Positions 44,376 through 53,235 of a stretch of 64,000 nucleotides of DNA are shown here, piece after piece; position 1 is the first letter of the stretch, and each line of letters begins with the position of its first letter. Origin of the DNA: Pseudoalteromonas neustonica (GTDB lineage Bacteria; Pseudomonadota; Gammaproteobacteria; Enterobacterales; Alteromonadaceae); the NCBI RefSeq assembly GCF_001653135.1, contig NZ_BDDS01000013.1, forward strand, positions 26,087 through 90,086. Reading direction: 5' to 3'. The notes below the pieces were generated by a model. It was given only the letters and a program-made list of their open reading frames with translations. It had not been told where the DNA came from and did not search any database. The position numbers and the translations under genes are program-made.

Positions 44376-46130
44376 TTAGTGAAGGACATCAGCAGTTTTT
44401 ACCAGCTGAATAAACTCACTACGATAGCCAAACGGGTCATTCCCCTTATTTTTTATCGCTAATTTAGCGCAATCTTCATAGTGCCAGTCGCTGGTGTATT
44501 TTGCACCTTTAAGTAACTGAGCAAACCCAGCAACCGCAGTCGCAAATTTAAAATCTGTACTTGTATCTAACCAGTCACTATCGTTTTTTGGCATAAATAC
44601 TGGAGTGCTGATTAATTCACTGCGCTCACTATTTGGTTGTTTATAACGCACTTTAACAAACGCAAGCTCTTGGCTATCGTTGCTTTTGTGCTGTGTGGTT
44701 TTATAACGTAAGTCATCAATACGTTTATTAGGCGAGTTTGCAAGTGTAATTTCATAAAGGGCTGTTACCGTGTGCCCCGCGCCAAGCTCTGCTGCATCAA
44801 CTTTATCGTTATTAAAGTCTTCCGTTGCAAGTAGCCTATTTTGGTAGCCAATCAAGCGATATTCAGCCACCTGCTGCGGGTTAAATTCCACCTGAATTTT
44901 TACGTCTTTGGCAATAATTTGCATCGTACTACTTAGCTCATCAACCAGTACTTTACGTGCCTCGTTGATGTTATCAATGTAAGCATGTTGTCCATTGCCA
45001 ATGTTGGCTAATTGTTCCATCAAACCATCGTTATAGTTGCCTTGACCAAAACCCAGCGTAGTTAACGCAATCCCTGTTTTACGTTTGTCGGCCACCAGCG
45101 CTTTAAGCGCCTCGGTCGATTGTAAGCCGACGTTAAAATCGCCATCGGTGGCTAAAATCACTCGGTTCACACCTTCTTTTTTAAAGTTTTGCTGTGCTAT
45201 TTGATACGCAAGCTCAATGCCTTGCTCACCATTGGTTGAGCCTCCCGCAGCTAATTGTTTTAGCGCGGTGGTTATTGCCTGATGATCATTACCTTTAGTG
45301 GCAGGCAACACAACACCAGCTGCGCCGGCATATACAACGATTGCCACGGAGTCATTTTCATCGAGTTGTTTAGTCAACATGGCTAAACTGGTTTTTAATA
45401 AAGGCAGTTTGTCTGGCGTATTCATTGAACCCGATACATCCAATAAAAAAACCAAATTAGCAGCTTTTAAATCTGCTTTTTCAATTTCAAATCCTTTAAT
45501 ACCAATTTTTACAAGCTGCCTACGTTCATCCCACGGTGCAATACCCAGTTCAGTATGCACGTTAAAGGGCGTGTCTATACTTGTAGGCGCGCTGTAATCG
45601 TAGCTAAAATAATTAATAAACGCTTCTTCTCGCACTGCATCAACTGGTGGTAACTTACCTGCATTTAGTATACGACGAACATTACTGTAACTGCCTGTAT
45701 CCACATCCACCGAAAAAGTAGAAACAGGCTCAATAGCAGCCTGTTTAACGGGGTTTTGTTGTGACTTTATGTATTTTTCACGATCTTGCTCTGTCGAAAA
45801 TACAATATGATTACTTGGATCAGGGCGTTTTTCTATCATAACGTTTGAAAGCATTAACCCTTGTGGCTGCGCGGCATAACTAACAGGAGCCAGACGTCGC
45901 CTTGTTTGCACATCTGCTTGTATTGCATCATTGACTCGTGCATTAGTTTCTTGTTTGCTTTGAATTATTACAATTGCCTCAGACTGCTGTTTTTTCTCAT
46001 CATTTGCCTTTTCGCTCATTTTATTTGAGCTTTGGTTACAGGCCGTTAGCCCTAACAAAACACTAAAGCTAATTGTTGCTAAACGATAGTTACATTTTAT
46101 ACCATTAATTTTTTTTGAAGAGTTGTTCAT
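44376..46130 (-). CDS. VWA-domain lipoprotein, YfbK-like
   Basis: 584 residues. Lipoprotein signal with LLGLTAC (C31). YfbK marks: STFSVDVDTGSYSNVRRIL and DAVREEAFINYFSYDY, a VWA domain with MIDAS residues D231-S233-S235 (LLDVSGSMN) and ATDGDFNVGL, then a C-terminal DUF3520-type region ending FIQLVKTADVL. MIDAS proteins bind partners through a metal. It is upstream of the sigma/anti-sigma pair on the same strand, a pairing also seen elsewhere in Alteromonadales, but a repeat separates them here. Confidence 0.87.
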   Translation of the reverse strand: MNNSSKKINGIKCNYRLATISFSVLLGLTACNQSSNKMSEKANDEKKQQSEAIVIIQSKQETNARVNDAIQADVQTRRRLAPVSYAAQPQGLMLSNVMIEKRPDPSNHIVFSTEQDREKYIKSQQNPVKQAAIEPVSTFSVDVDTGSYSNVRRILNAGKLPPVDAVREEAFINYFSYDYSAPTSIDTPFNVHTELGIAPWDERRQLVKIGIKGFEIEKADLKAANLVFLLDVSGSMNTPDKLPLLKTSLAMLTKQLDENDSVAIVVYAGAAGVVLPATKGNDHQAITTALKQLAAGGSTNGEQGIELAYQIAQQNFKKEGVNRVILATDGDFNVGLQSTEALKALVADKRKTGIALTTLGFGQGNYNDGLMEQLANIGNGQHAYIDNINEARKVLVDELSSTMQIIAKDVKIQVEFNPQQVAEYRLIGYQNRLLATEDFNNDKVDAAELGAGHTVTALYEITLANSPNKRIDDLRYKTTQHKSNDSQELAFVKVRYKQPNSERSELISTPVFMPKNDSDWLDTSTDFKFATAVAGFAQLLKGAKYTSDWHYEDCAKLAIKNKGNDPFGYRSEFIQLVKTADVLH

Positions 46131-46311
46131 AGAGTCACCTTGTTTAATACACTGCTACTAATGCTATTAACGGATGACCTTTAGAAGTGGGGTTAAATTT
46201 TTAACTAATAAATTAAATAATATTTTATTCCTCCAAATTTATTACTTTCACCTCATTTATTACCAAGTTCTCTGACGATTAGTTACCATAGGGCTACGTT
46301 TTTCATAATTG

Positions 46312-47520
46312 ATGATGTTAGTTTTGTATTCCACTCCAGCTAATCGCACTTTATTTTCTTCTGCTATTTTAATTCTTGGTATTTTTTTTATTGCCGCCAA
46401 TTTACGCGCACCTGTCACAGGAATTGCACCGGTACTTGATCAAATCATTTTGGCGTTTAGCTTAACGCCAACACAAGCCGGTATGCTCACCACGTTACCT
46501 TTAATTGCATTCGCTTTAGCCAGCCCAATGGCAGCAAGCTTAGCCAAAAAGCAAGGGCTTGAAATCTCTCTTTTTATTGCGCTTTTACTTATTGGTGCAG
46601 GCCTTAGCTCTCGATTAATTGACTCTGCTTCCGCTCTTTACTTCGGTACAGCGATTATTGGAGTGGGTATAGCCATTGGCAATGTACTCTTACCAAGCTT
46701 AATTAAACGTGATTTTCCTCATAAAGTCGCTGTGATGACCTCTTCTTACGTACTTGCCATGGGTATTTTTGGTGGCAGTTATTCAGCATTAATTATCCCT
46801 TTGGCCGACTACAAAAATATGGGATGGCAACTGGCGCTAGCCTGCTATGGCTTACTCACGATTGTAAGTCTTGTCATTTGGTTGCCGCAATTAAAGCTAC
46901 ATACAAAACCTGATAAAGCACTACTCAATAATACCAACAGCATAAAAGTATGGCGTCAGCCGCTGGCGTGGCAGATTACTTTACTACTCGGGTTAAATTC
47001 GTTTTTTACTTACATAATGATTGGTTGGTTACCCAGTATTTTAATTGAAGGTGGCCACTGTGCACAGCAAGCTGGGGCACTGCAAGGGAGCTTTCAGGTA
47101 GCATCAGCGATACCAGGTATCATACTAATTCCTTTATTGGCAAAATTAAAAGATCAACGTTTACTTACTTGTATATTGGCATTATTAGCAGCTTGCTGCT
47201 CACTGGGGCTACTATACTTGCCTGAGTTTGCATCTATTTGGTCAATCACATTAGGGTTTTGCTCTGGGGCATGCTTTATTTTGGGGCTGTCGTTTATAAG
47301 TTTACGCACGCATGATTCTCGCCAAGCGACTTCGCTCTCAGGTATGGCGCAATGTTTTGGTTACTTACTTGCCGCATCAGGGCCTATTTTAGCTGGCTCG
47401 TTACATAGCCACTTTGGTAGCTGGTCAACCACGTTGTGGTTATGCGCGCTCGCCAGCGGCTTATGTGCCATATTTGGCTACCTCGGTGGACGTAATGTCA
47501 CCATGCCAAATAACGTTTAA
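46312..47520 (+). CDS. MFS transporter, CynX/NimT-like
   Basis: About 402 residues from the ATG at 46312 (ATGs at 46312 and 46315 are both possible; a TTG at 46309 is less likely). Twelve membrane helices. FIAANLRAPVTGIAPVLDQI in helix 1 and LTTLPLIAFALASPMAASLAKK are typical of the CynX family, reported for cyanate and nitroimidazole-type export. No SD is evident. The substrate is unknown. A family B repeat follows 8 bases after the stop. Confidence 0.83.
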   Translation: MMLVLYSTPANRTLFSSAILILGIFFIAANLRAPVTGIAPVLDQIILAFSLTPTQAGMLTTLPLIAFALASPMAASLAKKQGLEISLFIALLLIGAGLSSRLIDSASALYFGTAIIGVGIAIGNVLLPSLIKRDFPHKVAVMTSSYVLAMGIFGGSYSALIIPLADYKNMGWQLALACYGLLTIVSLVIWLPQLKLHTKPDKALLNNTNSIKVWRQPLAWQITLLLGLNSFFTYIMIGWLPSILIEGGHCAQQAGALQGSFQVASAIPGIILIPLLAKLKDQRLLTCILALLAACCSLGLLYLPEFASIWSITLGFCSGACFILGLSFISLRTHDSRQATSLSGMAQCFGYLLAASGPILAGSLHSHFGSWSTTLWLCALASGLCAIFGYLGGRNVTMPNNV

Positions 47521-47527
47521 ACCATTC

Positions 47528-47792
47528 TATACCCAAGCAATCTCAAAATGCGAGTTTCAGTTGGAATTAAAAGCGATTTAGGCAAGGCATTGATTGCAAA
47601 TAATAGTGGTTCTATTGTTAAAATCAATAACGCAGTATAAATCGCTTTTAAACCAACCCTTTGGGCGTTTCACAGGCGCTTACTCTCATCGTTATTACTT
47701 CTTAAAAGGGACTGCCATTGTTGCAAAGTAACGCCTTGATATTAAACCCCTGTGAAACGCTGAATTCTGCATCTTGAGGTGGCTTGGGTATA
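47528..47792. repeat. Family B repeat, full copy 2 (MITE-like)
   Basis: 265 bp from TATACCCAAGCAATCTCAA to TTGAGGTGGCTTGGGTATA, aligned end to end with 30931-31207, with a few small deletions. The left terminal repeat has diverged, the right one is intact. The right 98 bp lie inside the reading frame of the small gene at 47695-47988. Confidence 0.8.
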
Positions 47793-47988
47793 ATCCCCTA
47801 AAATGAGTGGGCGATTTTACAGCATGCTTTTGCGCCCACTTTTTATTAATAGCCTCACGCTGCTCACGGCGCACTTGCGCCAAGTTAGCTTTAGCGGCAA
47901 AGCTTAGTCGCTGCTGATCACTTAATTCGTTATCAAAGTTTATCTGCGATTTTTTTACTGCTCGGCTACTTTTCACTGATGAACACAT
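47695..47988 (-). CDS. Small basic protein whose C-terminus is encoded by a repeat element
   Basis: 97 residues. GGAG lies 7 bases before the ATG, supporting expression. Residues 1-65 are highly charged and helical (RREQREAINKKWAQKH). Residues 66-97 (YPSHLKMQNSAFHRGL onwards, ending VPFKK) are read from the family B repeat, in the reverse orientation. The original stop codon was probably lost or displaced by the insertion. No family recognised for the native part. Confidence 0.6.
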   Translation of the reverse strand: MCSSVKSSRAVKKSQINFDNELSDQQRLSFAAKANLAQVRREQREAINKKWAQKHAVKSPTHFRGLYPSHLKMQNSAFHRGLISRRYFATMAVPFKK

Positions 47989-48157
47989 ATTATTATCTCC
48001 AAATAACTCGCATTACTTATATAGAAGACATGGCGTGATGTGTTTTTATTTCAAGCATCATTAAAATAACGATTTGATAATGAGCAAAACAGTCTCAGCT
48101 CTTTTAGCGCTGTCTGATTTAGTGTTACTTAATACTTGAATTCAAGCAACAAAAGCT

Positions 48158-48409
48158 TTAACGATTTTTATATTGTGTTTTGCAATGGCTTCGCATAATG
48201 GCGGGATCGCGTAACTTAAGATGCTTTGTTGTTCGCCCTGCATGGCGTTTACGCCATACTTTAAACGAACCCGCAGATACATTGCTGCGCATAAAGCCAA
48301 CTAACTGGGAGTGATTTAAACTATATAGGTTTTCTATCGCTTCAAATGGCGTGCGATCTTCCCACGCCATTTCAATAATTCGAGATTTTTGACTATCACT
48401 GAACTGCAT
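48158..48409 (-). CDS. TIGR03643/DUF2805 family protein
   Basis: 83 residues matching the family core: IIEMAWEDRTPFEAIENLY, LVGFMRSNVSAGSFKVWRKR and GRTTKH. The first part resembles a helix-turn-helix. Function unknown; in other genomes it often sits beside photolyase or cryptochrome genes, which are not seen here. Single gene. Confidence 0.78.
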   Translation of the reverse strand: MQFSDSQKSRIIEMAWEDRTPFEAIENLYSLNHSQLVGFMRSNVSAGSFKVWRKRHAGRTTKHLKLRDPAIMRSHCKTQYKNR

Positions 48410-48483
48410 ATTGCACCTAAATTGATTTTATACGCAGTAGCATCAATTTCGGTGCAATAAAGTGCTAAAGAAATACGAACGCC

Positions 48484-49494
48484 TTACGTATTATTTGCTT
48501 GGTACAGATTAGCTTGCTTTATACTAGCAAAATCATTGAATCGCACACCGTGATGCTTCATTACTTCAAGGATTTTTTTGCTGATCATTTGGCGTAAATA
48601 AAACGGCTGATTAGGCACAAAGTGATGAATAGTATGGGTATGACCAAAGTTAAAACAAAACAGGTTAAATGGCATAAACACACGACTAGTTAACACATGT
48701 GTTTGTTCAAGCATGTTATTCACTCCTCCGTAGTAATGCATTGATGAGGTAACAAAGTTAAGTGAGCTTGAGCGAATAATGTTAGGCACGATTAATACCA
48801 CCATTAAAAACTCAAACACAGCCATAATATCCAAAAGCCACGCCGGTGAACTTTGTTCAAGCGGCATAAATACGTTAACCCCATGAAACACAATCACACT
48901 GTATAAAATAGCAAAATACACCGTTGTGACAGGAAAACCTGCATTAAATACGTTTAAGAAACTAAAGCCTTTGATTTCTTTACTAAAGCGCTTAGCGTTA
49001 ATTAATAATCCAAGTAACCCATCAACAATCACTAATACGCGTAAGAATGGGTTTTTAATACCATTACCGACTAACCGCTCTTCGAGGTCTTGCTCTGTGC
49101 CGGACACCTTATGATGATGTAAGTGCATTTTACGGCGATACCACGGGTTAACCGTATTAGGTCGCATAAGCCATACTGTCAGCATCATAAAATTATGCAT
49201 AAATGGCTGATTACTAAAATATTGCTTATGAATAAGGTCGTGTTCTAGCTCATGCGAAATCGACGCGGCAATAGCAGCTAAAATAATACACAACCACGCA
49301 GGGATGATTGCAAAGTAATATAAAGTCCCCACACCAATAAATGCACTAAGCGATAAGAGCAAAATAATTAACCCTAAGGTATTTTGGTGGGTTAACAGTG
49401 GGTGTTTTTGACGAAGCCGTGCTTCTTCACTTTTAATAGCCTTAACAATGGCTTGAATGTTTTCCTTGGCACTTAACGTGGTCATAAATAGCAA
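48484..49494 (-). CDS. Membrane fatty acid desaturase family protein
   Basis: 336 residues, about five membrane helices. Three histidine boxes: HELEHDLIH (box 1), RKMHLHHHKVSG (box 2) and FGHTHTIHHFVPNQP (box 3), which bind the di-iron centre of membrane desaturases and hydroxylases. Acts on acyl chains or related lipids; regiospecificity is not predictable. Starts MLFMTTLSAK, so ATGs at 49494 and 49485 are both possible. Confidence 0.83.
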   Translation of the reverse strand: MLFMTTLSAKENIQAIVKAIKSEEARLRQKHPLLTHQNTLGLIILLLSLSAFIGVGTLYYFAIIPAWLCIILAAIAASISHELEHDLIHKQYFSNQPFMHNFMMLTVWLMRPNTVNPWYRRKMHLHHHKVSGTEQDLEERLVGNGIKNPFLRVLVIVDGLLGLLINAKRFSKEIKGFSFLNVFNAGFPVTTVYFAILYSVIVFHGVNVFMPLEQSSPAWLLDIMAVFEFLMVVLIVPNIIRSSSLNFVTSSMHYYGGVNNMLEQTHVLTSRVFMPFNLFCFNFGHTHTIHHFVPNQPFYLRQMISKKILEVMKHHGVRFNDFASIKQANLYQANNT

Positions 49495-49675
49495 CTGAGA
49501 ATCAAAGTTGCACAGATGATACCCGAATCAAGATAAACCTTCCATAGTGATCAGCGGATACGTACCCCCGCCCCTGATGAAATAAGCACTGCACTTAAAA
49601 GTATTAATAGCTCAGCAAAATATGAAGAGCAGCTATTTAATCCGATGTATTAATGCCTAAAAGCAAAAAGTAAGA

Positions 49676-49712
49676 AACAACCCATTTTGCGCTTCAAATG
49701 GGTTGTTTTTGA
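49676..49712. terminator. Terminator between the desaturase and outer-membrane barrel genes
   Basis: AACAACCCATTT and AAATGGGTTGTT form a 12-bp perfect stem across 8 bases, 25 bases beyond the stop of the minus-strand barrel gene that ends at 49737. The clearer T-run is on the plus strand. Confidence 0.75.
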
Positions 49713-49736
49713 AATCAAGTTATCTTGCTTTAGTAA

Positions 49737-50396
49737 TTAAAACTTCCAACCAACAACTAATAACAAGTCTTTTACTTTATGTTCATATGAATGAGTGGCA
49801 ACACCAAGATCAGTTACCTCTGCTTTGTCTTTCGCTTTAAATAGTGAATACTCTAAACCTACATACAAATTTTTTGTTAATTTGTAATCAAACCCAAGTG
49901 AAGCATATGGAGCGTTACCACTTTTGCCAATATCATAATGCGATGAAGGATGAGAAAGTTTTAAAGGGGTGCTCCCAGTATAATTCCAATGAGCAAGGCC
50001 AAACCGCCCGTTAACTGAAAAATCATCAAATAATTCAAGCTCGCCTTTGACACCAAATCGTATCGATTCTATATCTATTGGAATCTCAGCCTCGAAACGG
50101 TGCTCTAAAAAACCATGTTGCTCAGGCATAATTACTGTAGCGATATTATCACTACTACCATGTTTATGTTTCGATAATTCAACGGTTAAGTAATCTGTAA
50201 AATTTAAACCTACCCTAAAACCGGTAGAATTCGTATTTTGCTTGGATGAGTAATGCTTTTTAGCGCTTTCTGATTCCGTTAAAGAGTAAATATCGTTACT
50301 CGATTTACCAATTAAAACTTCTGTTATTATTTTTGTTTCTGCGTGAGAGAATAAAGGAAGTACACAAAGAGCTCCTCCTATTATAATTTTTTTCAT
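49737..50396 (-). CDS. Outer membrane beta-barrel protein
   Basis: 219 residues with a signal peptide (about 1-19, LFSHAE). Alternating strand pattern of an eight-stranded OmpW/OmpA-like barrel: TGFRVGLNFTDYLTVELSKH, FSVNGRFGLAHWNY, YASLGFDYKLTKNLYVGLEY, ending LLLVVGWKF with the terminal Phe used for outer-membrane assembly. Function unknown. The upstream 270 bp (50397-50668) has no gene and nothing recognised. Confidence 0.78.
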   Translation of the reverse strand: MKKIIIGGALCVLPLFSHAETKIITEVLIGKSSNDIYSLTESESAKKHYSSKQNTNSTGFRVGLNFTDYLTVELSKHKHGSSDNIATVIMPEQHGFLEHRFEAEIPIDIESIRFGVKGELELFDDFSVNGRFGLAHWNYTGSTPLKLSHPSSHYDIGKSGNAPYASLGFDYKLTKNLYVGLEYSLFKAKDKAEVTDLGVATHSYEHKVKDLLLVVGWKF

Positions 50397-50668
50397 TTAA
50401 GTCTCAAAGTTAATGTAATTGTTAAATATAATAAACACTTAACATAAAATAAACCAGACTACCGGACAATTTAGTTCCGATTAATAAAACAGCATTACTT
50501 TACTTGTGACATAATTCAATTACCTAGTACAGCCCCGCGTCAAGATTGGATTCTGGTTTTTGTAACTAAAAAAACGTTACACTTTAAATAAAAAGTAATA
50601 TTTAAATTCAAGTACTTGAATAATGAAATAACTATTTTTAGTAAACTTATTATTGAGGTTTCAGGTTA

Positions 50669-51136
50669 TTAATTCAGGTTTTCTGCCAGCATTGCTAACT
50701 TTTCTATACCGTGATCTGGCATCCACCTTTTAAACTCAACAAAGCCATGTTTTTTATACAGCTTAATAGCAGGCCCATTCAGCACGGCAGTTTCAACGAC
50801 TGCGGTTGTTATGTTGGTTGGCGCTACAAAGCTGTTTAACACATAGTCTATTAATTTATCTGCGATACCCTTTCTAAAATGATCGGGGCCTACCGTTAAA
50901 CTATTTATTTCTAACTGCTTACTCGTTATCGCTAGTTCAATTACACCCGCAAGGCACTCTTCTGCAAAATAACCATAAAAAACTGTTGTCGAATTTTTTA
51001 TATTATTAACGGTGCGAGATAATGGAGGAAAGTTAAGCGACCCGATTAGCTGCGCTTCAATTGTATAAGAACGTTGAAAAATAGTATAAATTTGCTTTGC
51101 CACTGCATCATTGGCGCTATCTAACTTTGCAATCAT
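50669..51136 (-). CDS. GNAT family N-acetyltransferase
   Basis: 155 residues. Motif A region LTVGPDHFRKGIADKLIDYV (the acetyl-CoA loop is DHFRKGIA) and motif B ETAVLNGPAIKLYKKHGFVEF fit the GNAT fold. Substrate unknown. Single gene. Confidence 0.82.
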   Translation of the reverse strand: MIAKLDSANDAVAKQIYTIFQRSYTIEAQLIGSLNFPPLSRTVNNIKNSTTVFYGYFAEECLAGVIELAITSKQLEINSLTVGPDHFRKGIADKLIDYVLNSFVAPTNITTAVVETAVLNGPAIKLYKKHGFVEFKRWMPDHGIEKLAMLAENLN

Positions 51137-51335
51137 TTACTTAAATCCCTATTGCCACTTACTTTAGTTAAATACAACAATCCATTCACGTGTTTTAAAT
51201 TCTTAACTGTGGTTGTGCCTATGTACAATCCATTCAAACTTGTATTCTAGCGCTTAGATGACTGTTTATCATAAATAAAGCAACGTTTATAACATTAGGT
51301 TCAAGACGCTTCAATACTAGATACACCACCTATAA

Positions 51336-51587
51336 CTATTTACTACATGACTCTTCGGTTTTTAATTTTGCAATAATACCGAAATAAACACATACCAAAA
51401 CCATAACGAAACACCAAACTATACCAAAGTAAAATTTGACGGGGTTGCTACTTGCTGTGATTGTAATTTCACGCCCCATAGAGTTGTAAGAAAGCGCACC
51501 AACAACTAATAAATTATATAAAAGAAAACTAAAAGCTAAACCAAAAATGCGCGCTATAAGACGTGACTTTTTATCGACCGTTTTCAT
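51336..51587 (-). CDS. Small two-span membrane protein, unknown
   Basis: 83 residues with hydrophobic segments at about 12-30 and 51-70 separated by a polar loop (SMGREITITASSNPVKF). No clear SD and no family match. A hairpin (51601-51624) sits just before its start. Could be real; evidence is limited. Confidence 0.5.
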   Translation of the reverse strand: MKTVDKKSRLIARIFGLAFSFLLYNLLVVGALSYNSMGREITITASSNPVKFYFGIVWCFVMVLVCVYFGIIAKLKTEESCSK

Positions 51588-51933
51588 TTAATGTACCAAT
51601 AACGAGCCAATGAAGTTGCTCGTTTTTAAATTTATTTTTATTGATGCATCAACCATAGCCGAGTTCCTATTTTGGTTCAATCGTTTAGTCGTTTTCTACT
51701 TTTATAGTCATTATCGCCGTTGAGAATTGCCTTATCGCACTATAAGCGTTAGTTTTTGAGGTTAAAAAAGCTGTCGCTTGAATGTTTTAGGTAAGCTTTT
51801 TATTTGAAGAGTGCAGATTCAATACTTATCACTATTACAGCATCTGAGATGGTTACTATCTCAATGATCGTCATCTAAATGATCGACCTATATACCAAGC
51901 CACCTCAAGATGCGTTTTGGGTATAATCCCCCA
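51588..51933. other. 346-bp intergenic region
   Basis: Contains a hairpin with arms AACGAGC and GCTCGTT (51601-51624), followed by Ts on the plus strand, and a short family B remnant at 51891-51925. No gene is recognised between. Confidence 0.5.
51891..51925. repeat. Family B repeat, 35-bp terminal-repeat remnant
   Basis: TATACCAAGCCACCTCAAGA joined to TTTTGGGTATA: the left end and the last bases of the right end with the interior deleted. 8 bases beyond the stop of the kinase gene. Confidence 0.6.
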
Positions 51934-53235
51934 TTATAAAATCAACGTAAAACTAGCCCCCAAACCAACTTCAGACTCGACCTTTATCCGTCCTTTATGA
52001 CGATGGATTATTTGTTGGCTCAACGCCAACCCAATTCCTGAGCCTTTTTTTTTGGTGGTGAAAAAGGGGATAAAAATTTTCTCTAATGCACTTGATTCTA
52101 TGCCATCGCCATTATCGTTAATTTTAATCTCACTTTTGCCATAGCGATTAATTTTTGCCGAAATCGATATTGTTTTTTCAGGCTTACAACTCAGCTTTAG
52201 GGCCTCTACTGCGTTACTTAGCAGGTTAATAAGCACTTGCTCTAACATTTTTTTATCAACCGAGATACTAAGCTGCTTAGGTTCAATTTCAAAGTTGCAT
52301 GTAATATCACAGTCGAATAACTGAGCATTAATCAAAGGCTGCAAATCGTCAAAAAGGTCCTGAACCAATATTGGCTGTAAATCTAAATGCGGTACATGGG
52401 TCAACTTCCGGTAGTCTTCCACAAAACCCAACAAAGATTGGCTACGAATACCAATCGCATTAAGGCTTTGTAGATAGTCATCTACTAAATCTTTATCTGC
52501 CAATTCATGGACGAGCTGCTGCTCAGTGATAGTGACAAGCGTGTTTGCTAATGAATGTATTGGTGCAACTGAATTACCTATTTCATGAATAAGAACGCGA
52601 ATCAGCTTTTGCCAAGCGTCTATTTGGGTACTTTCTATTTGTTGAGAAATGGCCGTAAACAGCCATAATTCATATTGGTTATTATGATAGGTAAAGGCAA
52701 GGTATTTAAACAACATATCATTTGCAACACTCTCTCCCTGCTTTGCCAGCTCGAGAACAGGCAGTGATGCCATAAGTTCGTTGACCGTGTTGGTATTACG
52801 AATGTCCAATGCTTGCTTTGCACTATTATTACACACCACTATATCGCGCTGATTTTTAGTGAGGATAACACCTGCATCAACGTGTTGCAGCATGGTCTCA
52901 AAAAGCGCGACTTGTTCGGCTTGTTGGAATTTATCGGCTTGAACACGCTGAATGAGATCGTTGCAAATTGCTTGCTCTTTAGCACCCAGTGTATGCTCTG
53001 CACTCAGTCTAAAACTGCTATCTTGATACTTAAGCGCATTGATAACTTCATTAAATTGCGCCTGTTGTTTATAAAATATTTTTAAGGTCAAGCCCACACA
53101 AATTAACGCAGCCATAAAGGAGATGGTACTGAGTAATATTGCATGACTAAAAAACACACCATACAAACCTAAGCAACTGAATATTAATGCAACAATAAAT
53201 AGTGTTAATACATGATAGCTGGTTTTATTAAACAC
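51934..53235 (-). CDS. Sensor histidine kinase, NtrB-like
   Basis: 433 residues from a GTG at 53235, preceded by GGAGAAG; it overlaps the upstream regulator gene by 8 bases (a longer frame to 53322 would overlap it by 95). Two membrane helices near the N-terminus (LTLFIVALIFSCLGLYG and the next), a PAS-like domain (LFETMLQHVDAGVILTKNQRDI), H-box LIHEIGNSVAPIHSL, N-box INLLSNAVEAL, G1 DNGDGI and G2 KGSGIGLALS. Translationally coupled to, and thus cognate with, the NtrC-like regulator. Confidence 0.88.
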   Translation of the reverse strand: MFNKTSYHVLTLFIVALIFSCLGLYGVFFSHAILLSTISFMAALICVGLTLKIFYKQQAQFNEVINALKYQDSSFRLSAEHTLGAKEQAICNDLIQRVQADKFQQAEQVALFETMLQHVDAGVILTKNQRDIVVCNNSAKQALDIRNTNTVNELMASLPVLELAKQGESVANDMLFKYLAFTYHNNQYELWLFTAISQQIESTQIDAWQKLIRVLIHEIGNSVAPIHSLANTLVTITEQQLVHELADKDLVDDYLQSLNAIGIRSQSLLGFVEDYRKLTHVPHLDLQPILVQDLFDDLQPLINAQLFDCDITCNFEIEPKQLSISVDKKMLEQVLINLLSNAVEALKLSCKPEKTISISAKINRYGKSEIKINDNGDGIESSALEKIFIPFFTTKKKGSGIGLALSQQIIHRHKGRIKVESEVGLGASFTLIL

